A DNA stretch of 44,989 nucleotides, taken from Thioalkalicoccus limnaeus. Its GTDB lineage: Bacteria; Pseudomonadota; Gammaproteobacteria; Chromatiales; Chromatiaceae. The DNA lies in NCBI RefSeq assembly GCF_041197575.1, contig NZ_JBDKXB010000027.1, positions 1 to 44,989 on the forward strand, given 5' to 3'. Shown here piece by piece: positions 17,801 to 24,648 of this stretch. The position numbers were made by a program, and so were the translations under genes. Position 1 is the stretch's first letter, and the number at the start of each line of letters is the position of its first letter. The notes beneath the pieces are model-generated. The model did not search any database, was not told the DNA's origin, and was given only the letters and a program-made list of their open reading frames with translations.

Positions 17801-18627
17801 GCGTGCCGCTGTCGCACTTGGTCGAGCACGAACGCGAGGTCGCCTATCACTTCCCGGATCTGATCTCGCAGCCCAGGCGCAGCCTGACGTCACCGCACTG
17901 GTCGGCGATCGAGACCCACGGGCGGACCTATTGTCCCTGGACCCTGAACATCGAGACGCTGAAGCCCTTCCACACCCTGACCGGGCGACAGGAGATCTAT
18001 TACGACCATCGGATGTTCCGCGATCTCGGCGAGAACTTCCCGGTCTACAAGCCGCCTGTCGACATGGTCGCGATCGGCGATGTCGCGCCGGCCGACCTGA
18101 AGATGAAGGGGGCCAAACTGTTCCGCTTCATCACGCCGCACCAGAAATGGGGCATCCACAGCATGTTCGGCGACTCGTGGCAGATGCTGAACATGTTCCG
18201 CGGTGGCCCGACGGTCTGGATCAATGACGATGATGCGCGCGATATCGGGGTCGCAGACAACGACTGGGTCGAGATCTTCAACGAGAACGGCATTCAGGTC
18301 GCGCGCGCGGTCGTCAGCCATACGGTCCCGCGCGACATGTCGATCGTCTATCACCAGTGCGAACGCCATGTGAACGTGCCCTTCTCGTCGTTGGCGAGGG
18401 AGCGCGGCGTCAGCGATCTGCGCGGCGGCAACAACAACGCGACCACGCGGATCATGATGAACCCGGCGACCATGGTCGGTGGCTATGCCAACTGGACCTA
18501 CTGGCTCAATTACCAGGGTACCAGCCCCTCGGAGCGTGATTGCGTGGTGCTGATTCGCAAGAAACCGCTCGAGAAGCGCGGCCGCAAGGTCATCTACCAA
18601 GAGTCTCAACTCAGCATCGGGGCCTAG
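14857..18627 (+). CDS. narG: NarG/NxrA-type catalytic subunit of membrane-bound nitrate reductase or nitrite oxidoreductase
   Basis: A 1256-residue molybdopterin subunit without Tat signal, hence facing the cytoplasm. The FS0 ligands are H40, C44 and C48 (SHSVNCSGSC) and C83 (EPRGCQRG). The Mo ligand is D227 in GDQTDVAES. NarG-wide blocks SFSPIPAMSMVSF, NSTSYFY, LPTAHWYEKHD, FITPHQKWGIHS and IGVADNDWVEIFN are present. It reads RGNLIGTSMRGHE and LGTHNN where E. coli has RSNLLGSSGKGHE; from memory LGTHNN also occurs in cytoplasmic NxrA of Nitrobacter-type bacteria, so either direction is possible. The start lies in the ATGA overlap with the DUF59 gene, and narH follows after two bases. The reaction is nitrate to nitrite with quinol electrons, or the reverse. 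Confidence 0.92.
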   Translation: MKDGNGKQASRWFRELDESRSWEDFYRRRWQYDKSVRTSHSVNCSGSCSWEVFVKNGMITWELQKTDWPQINDHTPNYEPRGCQRGISSSWYPYSPVRPKYPYVRGVLLDYWRAERSAGKDPVAAWAAIVENPDRAKAYRSARGKAGWRRTSWDEATEIIAAAKVYTIKEFGPDHLASFSPIPAMSMVSFLSGHRLSNLLGGAMLSFYEWYHDLPHIMPMIWGDQTDVAESADWYQASYWIVMGSNLPMTRTADAHFASEHKYNGGKLVNLSPDYSDVTKFADLWIPARPGTDAAFILACIHVILQEFHVNRRSEYFHDYVAQYTNLPFLVILDEEGDHYISGRFLRAADVAEYANEELADWKLPLFDRNGELRLPGGSVGFRWEEQTTGRWNLKKEDAITRQNFEPMLTLVDGPYEEAIVEYADFTDTFNVEFGTTAIRGEKARKTLRGVPSRVLTKADGTKVRVATAYDLLLAHFGVNRGFSGDGYPKDYDDASQAYTPAWQEQETGVDRNLVIRVAREWADTAEKTQGGCLFITGSGILHWYHGGSLTYRSEAVMGILTGCQGKQGGGFAHYVGTEKIRNVAAIGTLGNAVDWGNVGRQQNSTSYFYFHTDQWRYDGMTLDPLWAPSAKRMPEKANHAADMNAIAVRNGWLPFFPQFDQTNPLQVVKDARAAGCETIDQVRQWIANQFKERKLKFALPNVDAPKNHPKVLWIYRGNLIGTSMRGHELNLKHMLGTHNNVLGGEGRAKDFVHEIDWGEDEAPLGKLDLIYNVNLRMDSSANYSDIVLPTAHWYEKHDVTCTDLHSFLHPFTPAHDPAWETKHDWDAFKLVAQKISELARTHLPDPVEDLVMTALNTDTPDELAQPLGELRDWWTGESEPVPGKTFPNVSIVKRDYTKIHDMYTTLGPAVTKPNGYGAKGIKGDLAEAYEQMKESYLIGEKDGRPSLERAAQVCEVILRMSPESDGELSYQMFKKLEERTGVPLSHLVEHEREVAYHFPDLISQPRRSLTSPHWSAIETHGRTYCPWTLNIETLKPFHTLTGRQEIYYDHRMFRDLGENFPVYKPPVDMVAIGDVAPADLKMKGAKLFRFITPHQKWGIHSMFGDSWQMLNMFRGGPTVWINDDDARDIGVADNDWVEIFNENGIQVARAVVSHTVPRDMSIVYHQCERHVNVPFSSLARERGVSDLRGGNNNATTRIMMNPATMVGGYANWTYWLNYQGTSPSERDCVVLIRKKPLEKRGRKVIYQESQLSIGA

Positions 18628-18629
18628 CC

Positions 18630-20177
18630 ATGCGTATCAAGCAACAGATGGGAATCGTGTTCAACCTGGACAAGTGTCTGGGTTGCCAGACCTGCACCAT
18701 CGCGTGCAAGAACGTCTGGACCAACCGCGAAGGCGCGGAATACATGTTCTGGAACAACGTGGAGACCAAGCCGGGTGCCGGCTATCCACGGGAATGGGAA
18801 AACCAGGCCAAGTACCGCGGCGGTTGGAAAGAGAATCCGGAGGCCGATCACCCCAAGCTGAACCAGGCGTCGCGGTTCTGGGAGATGATCAGTCTCTTCT
18901 ACAACCCGGTCCTGCCACAGATGGACGACTACTATGGCAAGGGGCCCTTCACCTTCACCTACGAGGATCTGCACTCGGAGCAACCGACCAAGTTCTCGCA
19001 GCCGGTGGCCCGGCCCAAATCGCAGATCACCGGCGAAGAGGACATCGATCTGACCTACGGCGTCAACTGGGAGGACAACGGCGCCGGGACCCATGAAGAG
19101 GGTACCGGGAAGCTCGATTACAACTTCAGCGACATGACGCCGGCGGCGCGGCAGGCGCTGCTGAAGTTCCAAGACTCCTTCATGATGTACCTGCCGCGCA
19201 TCTGCAATCATTGCCTGAACCCGGCCTGCGTCGGTTCCTGCCCGTCGGGCGCGAACTACAAGCGCGAGGAGGACGGCGTGGTCCTGATCGACCAGGACCG
19301 CTGCCGCGGCTGGCGCTATTGCGTGTCGGGCTGCCCGTACAAGAAAACCTACTACAACTGGCGGACCGGCAAATCCGAGAAGTGCATCCTGTGCTTCCCG
19401 CGTCTCGAGACCGGGCAGCCGCCGATGTGCTTCCAGGCCTGCGTTGGGCGGATCCGCTACCTCGGGCCGCTGCTCTACGACCTCGATCGGGTCGCCGAGG
19501 CGGCGAACGCGCCGGATATGGAGTTGGTCGACCGGCACCGCGGCATCATCCTGAACCCGTTCGATCCGGAGATCATCGCCGAGGCCAAGCGCCAGGGGAT
19601 CTCGGACAACTGGCTGGATGCATGCCGCCGCTCGCCGGTCTACAAGATGGTCAAGGAATGGGAGATCGCGCTGCCGCTGCATCCGGAGTTCCGCACGCTG
19701 CCGAGCCTCTTCTACATCCCGCCGGAGAGCCCGGTGGCGACGGCCACGGCCAATGGGCGCGGCACGCTCGACATGGTCGATGGCGGCACCGTGCTGCCGG
19801 ATCTCAAAGAGTTCCGGATCCCGATCGTCTATCTGGCGCGCCTGCTGGCCGCGGGCAACACCAAGCAGGTCGAGAAGGCCTTGCTGCGCCAGCTCGCGCT
19901 GCGCGAGTTCCGCCGGCTCGAGCGGGTCGAGGGGCGCGTCGACGAGAGCGTGCTTCAACGGGTAGGCCTGACCGTGCAACAGGCCCGGCACATGCATCGC
20001 CTGCTCGCGCTCGCGCATTTCCACGAGCGTTTCGTGATCGCGACGGCCCGCACCGAGGACACGCTGAACGCGCCGTACCTGGAACGTGGCTTCACCGGTT
20101 ACGACCTCTTGAGCCCAGATGCCAGCCCGCGGCGGCGGACCGAGTTCCACGGCAACAAGATGGGCGTGGGGAGCTGA
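18630..20177 (+). CDS. narH: NarH/NxrB FeS beta subunit
   Basis: A 515-residue subunit with four FeS motifs. CLGCQTCTIAC (C16, C19, C22, C26) is followed by CNHCLNPACVGSCP, by CRGWRYCVSGCP, whose Trp marks the [3Fe-4S] site of NarH, and by CILCFP with C-x3-C. The NarH-specific insertion between the first two motifs is present, and the long C-terminal region includes LKEFRIPIVYLARLLAAGN and a closing TGYDLLSPD. It links the Mo subunit to NarI hemes on the cytoplasmic side. The start is two bases after the narG stop, and narJ begins two bases after its own stop. Confidence 0.93.
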   Translation: MRIKQQMGIVFNLDKCLGCQTCTIACKNVWTNREGAEYMFWNNVETKPGAGYPREWENQAKYRGGWKENPEADHPKLNQASRFWEMISLFYNPVLPQMDDYYGKGPFTFTYEDLHSEQPTKFSQPVARPKSQITGEEDIDLTYGVNWEDNGAGTHEEGTGKLDYNFSDMTPAARQALLKFQDSFMMYLPRICNHCLNPACVGSCPSGANYKREEDGVVLIDQDRCRGWRYCVSGCPYKKTYYNWRTGKSEKCILCFPRLETGQPPMCFQACVGRIRYLGPLLYDLDRVAEAANAPDMELVDRHRGIILNPFDPEIIAEAKRQGISDNWLDACRRSPVYKMVKEWEIALPLHPEFRTLPSLFYIPPESPVATATANGRGTLDMVDGGTVLPDLKEFRIPIVYLARLLAAGNTKQVEKALLRQLALREFRRLERVEGRVDESVLQRVGLTVQQARHMHRLLALAHFHERFVIATARTEDTLNAPYLERGFTGYDLLSPDASPRRRTEFHGNKMGVGS

Positions 20178-20179
20178 CC

Positions 20180-20878
20180 ATGGCAGCACAACGACCGATA
20201 TCCGGAGCAGCCGGCGCGGCCGGCTGGGATCTCACGGCCATCTACGGGGCCATCGCCGAGTTGCTGCTCAACCCGGCGGTTCGCGACACCGGGCGGGTGG
20301 AACGGAGTCTCGGGGCCGTGCCCCCGAGCTCGGTGCGCGAGTGCATCGAGCGCTTCCTGGCGCAGCCGGCCGCGCACGACGTGGACGAGTACACCCAGAC
20401 CCTCGAGCTGACACCGCCCTGTCCGCTGTACCTTGGCGCGCACATGTACGAAGAGCCCAATTCGTGCCGGGGTGCCGGCGCGTGCGGGCGAAATCAGTAC
20501 ATGATCGAGCTCACGGCCATCTACGAGCACTTCGGGTTCAGTCTCGGCGGACGCGAGCTGCCCGATTTCGTGCCGGCGATGGTCGAGTTTCTCGCGGTGA
20601 GCTTAGGACACCCCGAGCGGGATGGGATTGGCCTGCGGCGGCGGTTCGTGGAGGTCTATCTGCAGCCCGGTCTGGCGGCGTTGCGCAAGGGTCTGCAGAA
20701 GTACGAGAGTGTCTACGATTCGTTGATCGAGGCGCTCGAGGTCGCGGTGGCGGAGGACCTCGAGCGTCTGCTCGACGACCCGGTCTGGCTCGCGCCCGAG
20801 GTGAAGAGGACGATACCCGTGCGAATCGGGACCACCGTGTCTCACGACATGTCACTGACTGGGATGGAACGCCGATGA
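20180..20878 (+). CDS. narJ: NarJ-type assembly chaperone
   Basis: A 232-residue helical protein in the narJ slot between narH and narI. The motifs PPCPLYLGAHMYEE, QYMIELTAIYEHFGF and DFVPAMVEFLAV are of the NarJ/TorD superfamily. It would hold apo-NarG for Mo cofactor insertion. It is divergent, carrying an unusual Cys-containing NSCRGAGACGRNQ segment after the family core. Its TGA overlaps the narI start (ATGA), so translation is coupled. Confidence 0.85.
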   Translation: MAAQRPISGAAGAAGWDLTAIYGAIAELLLNPAVRDTGRVERSLGAVPPSSVRECIERFLAQPAAHDVDEYTQTLELTPPCPLYLGAHMYEEPNSCRGAGACGRNQYMIELTAIYEHFGFSLGGRELPDFVPAMVEFLAVSLGHPERDGIGLRRRFVEVYLQPGLAALRKGLQKYESVYDSLIEALEVAVAEDLERLLDDPVWLAPEVKRTIPVRIGTTVSHDMSLTGMERR

Positions 20879-22419
20879 ACACACTCCTGACGACCAATTA
20901 TCTGATCTGGGGGGTCTTCCCCTACGTCGCGCTGACGCTCTTCTTCGTCGTGCCTTTCCTGCGGATGATCTACCGGCCGTTCGGCCTGACGACGCGTCCG
21001 AGCGGCATCTTCGAGGGGCGTGGGATCCTGGGTATGGCGTCCCACATGCTGCACTGGGGGATCTTCCTGGTCTTCTTCGGCCATCTCGTGGGCCTGATCG
21101 GCGGTATCCTCGGATGGGGTAGTTGGGTCGCGGCCTTCTTCTGGATGGGCACCATCGGCGGGGTGGTCGCGATGCTCGGTTCGGCCATCGCGCTGGTGCG
21201 GCGATCGCTGGTCCCCGAGGTCCGCGCGATGAGTCAGCCGGACGACTACATCGTGCACCTGTTCCTGCTCCTGATCCTGGGTGTCGCCGTCTATCAAGCC
21301 GTTGTCCAGCAGATCTGGGGCGCCTCCTACACGGCCGCGCCCTGGTTTGCGAGCTTGTGGCGGCTCCAGCCGCAGCCCGAGCTGATGGCCTCGGCGCCGC
21401 TCCTGACGCAGATCCATGTGCTGGCGGCCTTCGCCTTCGCCGCCTACTTCCCGTTCACCAAGCTGATCCACGCTTGGACCCTACCGGTCAATTATTTCGT
21501 TCGGCCCTATCAGGTGATGCGCACGGCCGCGCGGAAGTTTCAGAATCGCTGGGAGTACCGGCTGGTCAGCGACAAGTCCTACATGACCTATCTGACGGTC
21601 GCCGTCATTGGCTTGATGGTCGTGATCGGTGTGGGTCTGTCCGGGCCAACCGGCCAGGGCGTGGTGCAGGAGGCGCGCGCCGCGTTGGGCCAGGATGACC
21701 CATCCGGGGATGGGGCCGATGCCACCAATGGGCGGATCTTCGCGCAAACCGGCTACGCGCTCTATGTGAGCCAGTGCGCGCGCTGTCACGGACTCGAAGG
21801 CGATGGCGAGGGACCCGGGGCCAGGTCGCCGACCTTCGCGACCCATCCCCGTGACCTGACGGCCGGGGCCTATCGGTTCGTGTCGACCGAGGAAGGTGTG
21901 GCGAGCGATCGAGATTTGCGGCGGACGATCGTCGAGGGCTTGCACGGATCCGGCATGATCGGATTCCCGGCCTTGTCCAACGAGCAGGTCGATTCGTTGG
22001 TCCGGGTCCTCGACCAGCTGTGGGTCGATCGCCCGCATCAGGCCACGCCGATCCAGGTTCCCGCGCGGCCGGCGTCGAGCCGGGAGAGCATTGCCGAGGG
22101 CCGGACGCTGTTCGCGGCGAATTGCTCGACCTGCCACGGTACGAGCGGCGCGGGCGACGGCCCGTTGGCCCCGCATGTCCGGGACGATGCGGGCCGTCAC
22201 ATCCCGCCGACGAACCTGGCGGCGGGCCGGCTGAAGGCCGGCGAGGGTCCAGCCCAGCTCTACCAACGCATTGCGGTTGGCATCCCCGGCGGGTCTGGGC
22301 AGTGGTTGATGCCGCAGTTCAGCCATTTGGATCCGGAGCAGATCTGGGCGATCGTCGCCTATCTCGAGCAGGAGGTCCTGCCGCAACGGCGGCTCGCGGA
22401 TCGCGGGGCTACCCGGTGA
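20875..22419 (+). CDS. narI: NarI heme-b membrane subunit fused to two cytochrome c domains
   Basis: A 514-residue fusion. Residues 1-260 are the five-helix NarI gamma subunit. His pairs appear in HMLHWGIFLVFFGH and in IHVLAAFAFAAYFPFTKLIH, the positions that hold two b hemes. A further hydrophobic helix lies at about 238-257. After it come two periplasmic class I-like cytochrome domains, with CARCH at residues 301-305 and CSTCH at 417-421. Ordinary NarI is about 225 residues and lacks the c domains. The two c hemes would join the membrane hemes to periplasmic carriers, which suits electron delivery from nitrite oxidation or electron supply from a periplasmic donor. The ATG overlaps the narJ stop; it is the last gene of the operon. 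Confidence 0.9.
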   Translation: MNTLLTTNYLIWGVFPYVALTLFFVVPFLRMIYRPFGLTTRPSGIFEGRGILGMASHMLHWGIFLVFFGHLVGLIGGILGWGSWVAAFFWMGTIGGVVAMLGSAIALVRRSLVPEVRAMSQPDDYIVHLFLLLILGVAVYQAVVQQIWGASYTAAPWFASLWRLQPQPELMASAPLLTQIHVLAAFAFAAYFPFTKLIHAWTLPVNYFVRPYQVMRTAARKFQNRWEYRLVSDKSYMTYLTVAVIGLMVVIGVGLSGPTGQGVVQEARAALGQDDPSGDGADATNGRIFAQTGYALYVSQCARCHGLEGDGEGPGARSPTFATHPRDLTAGAYRFVSTEEGVASDRDLRRTIVEGLHGSGMIGFPALSNEQVDSLVRVLDQLWVDRPHQATPIQVPARPASSRESIAEGRTLFAANCSTCHGTSGAGDGPLAPHVRDDAGRHIPPTNLAAGRLKAGEGPAQLYQRIAVGIPGGSGQWLMPQFSHLDPEQIWAIVAYLEQEVLPQRRLADRGATR

Positions 22420-22686
22420 CGCAAAGGCGCGTCGCGCCGCGGTGGAGGGGCGGCGCCAGGGTTCCTGGTGCAGCAGTGCAGATGTTCTGAGACTGTCTCC
22501 GATCGTTGTCGTCATCGTCGGCTTGCGAGTCTTGACGGCAACGAACGGCCTTGGGATTTCTAAGATGCTGCACTGGCGGCCCTGGGCCGCCCCGAGCCTC
22601 GCGCACCTCGGACCGACCCTCGACCGATCGCCGCGGCCCGGTGGCGCCGAACCCCGTCCGATCACCCACCACGATGGATTCGAGCG
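22420..22686. other. Intergenic region after narI
   Basis: 267 bases with no recognisable gene. A compact GGCGCG-T-CGCGCC palindrome lies at the start, but it has no useful loop or T-run. No promoter could be defined for the anion-channel gene that follows. Confidence 0.4.
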
Positions 22687-23769
22687 ATGCGGTCACCAAC
22701 AAGGTCCGAGAACCTCAGGCATCTCGTCCGGGGATGGGTCGAGCGCCTTCCGCCGTCCTATTTTTCGCTGGTCATGGCGACCGGTATCGTATCGATCGCC
22801 AGCGGCCTGCTCGGCCTGCATTGGATCGCCTGGCCGCTGCTCCTCGTCAACAGCCTCGCGTTCGCGGTCCTGTGGATCATGACCGGCCTGCGCCTGTGGC
22901 TGGCCCCGCACCGGTTCGTGGAAGACCTGCGAAGCCATATTCTGGGTCCGGGCTATTTCACGATGGTGGCCGGGTCCGGCGTGCTGGGCGCGCAGGTCGC
23001 GACCCTGACCGGTCAGATCGGGCTCGCGACCGGCTTGTGGATCCTGTCCGGAGTGCTCTGGATCCTGATCACCTATGGCTTCTTTACGGCGATCATCACG
23101 CACCCAGGCAAGCCGGCCTTGATCGAAGGCTTAAGCGGCGTCTGGTTGATTGCCTCGGTCGCGACCCAATCGATCGCCGTGCTCGGCACCCTGATCGCGC
23201 ACCAGATCCCGAACTACGAACAGATCATCCTGTTCGTCGCGCTCGCCTTCTACTCGATGGGCTGCATGCTCTATCTGAACATCATCGCGCTGGTCTTCTA
23301 CCGGTTGACCTTCCTGGCGTTGGAGCCGGCCGGGTTCACGCCCCCGTACTGGATCGCGATGGGCGCCACCGCGATCGCCACGCAGGCTGGGGCCCTGCTG
23401 ATCCTGCATAGCGATCAATCGCCGCTGTTGCTCGAACTGGTCCCCTATCTGAAAGGCCTGACCCTGTTCTTCTGGGCCGCCGGTAGCTGGTGGATACCCT
23501 TGCTGATCACGCTGAGTCTGTGGGTTCATTGGCGGCGATCGATCCCCATCGCCTACACGCCGCTCTTCTGGGGGGGCGTCTTCCCGCTCGGAATGTACAC
23601 CGCCAGCACCTATCTGTTGGCCAGGGCGCTCGAGTTCGAGTCGCTGCTGGTGATACCCGAGATCACCCTCTACGTGGCGCTTCTGGCCTGGGCGCTGACC
23701 TTCGTCGGGCTGTTGCGCCATCTTGCCGGCGAGATGCGGGCCGCCGTCCGGATCGTTCGGTCGGCCTAG
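22687..23769 (+). CDS. SLAC1/TehA (TDT) family anion channel or transporter
   Basis: A 360-residue protein with about ten hydrophobic helices. YFSLVMATGIVSIA near the N-terminus, GPGYFTMVAGSGVLGAQ, and WWIPLLITLSLW with GGVFPLGMYTASTY near the end are typical of the voltage-dependent anion channel/tellurite-resistance family (SLAC1, TehA, sulfite exporter Ssu1). These proteins pass small anions such as chloride, nitrate or sulfite. It follows the nar operon on the same strand, in the place where narK-type transporters often occur, so nitrite or nitrate passage is a fair inference, though sulfite export would also suit a sulfur oxidiser. The ribosome site is weak; ATG 22687 is the first Met ahead of the first helix. 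Confidence 0.82.
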   Translation: MRSPTRSENLRHLVRGWVERLPPSYFSLVMATGIVSIASGLLGLHWIAWPLLLVNSLAFAVLWIMTGLRLWLAPHRFVEDLRSHILGPGYFTMVAGSGVLGAQVATLTGQIGLATGLWILSGVLWILITYGFFTAIITHPGKPALIEGLSGVWLIASVATQSIAVLGTLIAHQIPNYEQIILFVALAFYSMGCMLYLNIIALVFYRLTFLALEPAGFTPPYWIAMGATAIATQAGALLILHSDQSPLLLELVPYLKGLTLFFWAAGSWWIPLLITLSLWVHWRRSIPIAYTPLFWGGVFPLGMYTASTYLLARALEFESLLVIPEITLYVALLAWALTFVGLLRHLAGEMRAAVRIVRSA

Positions 23770-23910
23770 CCCTGGCCCGATCCGCCGGACCTCGCGCGTG
23801 TTTCGCGAACGATTCGAGAACAAGCGGTACAACTCGGTCTTCGATGTCGGATCAGGCTACGCTAACCCGACCTCGTATGTTATCTCACGGGAGCTACCCG
23901 ACAGATTGCC

Positions 23911-23979
23911 TGTAGGTGCGGCTTCAGCCGCACGAAGGCCCAGGCCATTTGGCCGAATCGTGTTGCGGCTGAAGCCGCT
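23911..23979. repeat. REP/BIME-like palindromic element, copy 2
   Basis: A forward unit (23911-23933) and an inverted unit (23962-23979, TTGCGGCTGAAGCCGC) flank a GGCCATTTGGCC centre. The pattern is the same as at 6995-7071, and the forward core is identical to unit 6995-7017. The inverted unit ends directly against the AAAGGAGG ribosome site of the next gene, so mRNA folding could influence its translation. Confidence 0.8.
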
Positions 23980-23994
23980 AAAGGAGGCTGCGTC

Positions 23995-24618
23995 ATGAAT
24001 CCGCTCCATTCGATCAAGGGTGTCTGGATTGCCGGCATCCTCTTGTCGGTCCTCCTCGCGGTGGTCGTGAACCTGATGACCGGGTTCGGCGTCTTCAATC
24101 TGCAGGAGTTGCCCCTGTTACGCTGGATGCACATCGTCGCCGGCATCATCTGGGTCGGCCTTTTGTACTACTTCAATTTCGTGCAGATGCCGGCGATGGC
24201 CGCCGCGACCGCCGATGCCGAGGGGCCCGGACCCGCGGCGATCGCTCGGTACATCGCCCCGCGCGCCCTGCTGTGGTTTCGCTGGGCCGCGGTCGTCACC
24301 TGGCTCTCCGGGGCCCTGTACCTGTTCCGGACCGATCAGTTCATCAATGCCTTCAGCCTCGGTCTGATCGGCTCGGGACCCTCGTATTACGGGTTGACGA
24401 TGGGCCTCGGCGCCTGGCTCGGGACCATCCTGTTGATCAACGTCTGGTTCGTGATCTGGCCGAACCAGAAGAAGATCCTCGGCTTGGCCAAGTCGGCGGC
24501 TCCGGTCGACGTCGCGAAGGCCAAGCGGCACGTGATGATCGCCTCCCGCGTCAACGCGATCCTGTCGCTTCCGATGCTGATGTTCATGGTCGCCGCCAAG
24601 CACGGCGTGGCCTTCTGA
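23995..24618 (+). CDS. PuuD-like (urate oxidase N-terminal, DUF989) membrane protein
   Basis: A 207-residue membrane protein with about five helices. RWMHIVAGIIWVGLLYYFNF, LLINVWFVIWPNQKKIL and RVNAILSLPMLMFM are the signature of the PuuD membrane domain. The full PuuD urate hydroxylase also has a C-terminal cytochrome c domain, which is missing here. Stand-alone versions are common and their role is unclear. A strong AAAGGAGG site sits seven bases before the ATG, abutting a REP-like element. The position between two anion-channel genes and near respiratory operons hints at an electron-transfer or membrane role rather than purine catabolism; no other purine gene is visible. Confidence 0.8.
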   Translation: MNPLHSIKGVWIAGILLSVLLAVVVNLMTGFGVFNLQELPLLRWMHIVAGIIWVGLLYYFNFVQMPAMAAATADAEGPGPAAIARYIAPRALLWFRWAAVVTWLSGALYLFRTDQFINAFSLGLIGSGPSYYGLTMGLGAWLGTILLINVWFVIWPNQKKILGLAKSAAPVDVAKAKRHVMIASRVNAILSLPMLMFMVAAKHGVAF

Positions 24619-24648
24619 GCCCATGGTGTTCGGCTCGGGTGGATCCCC

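Noticed and set aside
15427..17850. 807-codon minus-strand frame opposite narG
   Set aside because: Shadow of narG codons; no family features and no ribosome site.
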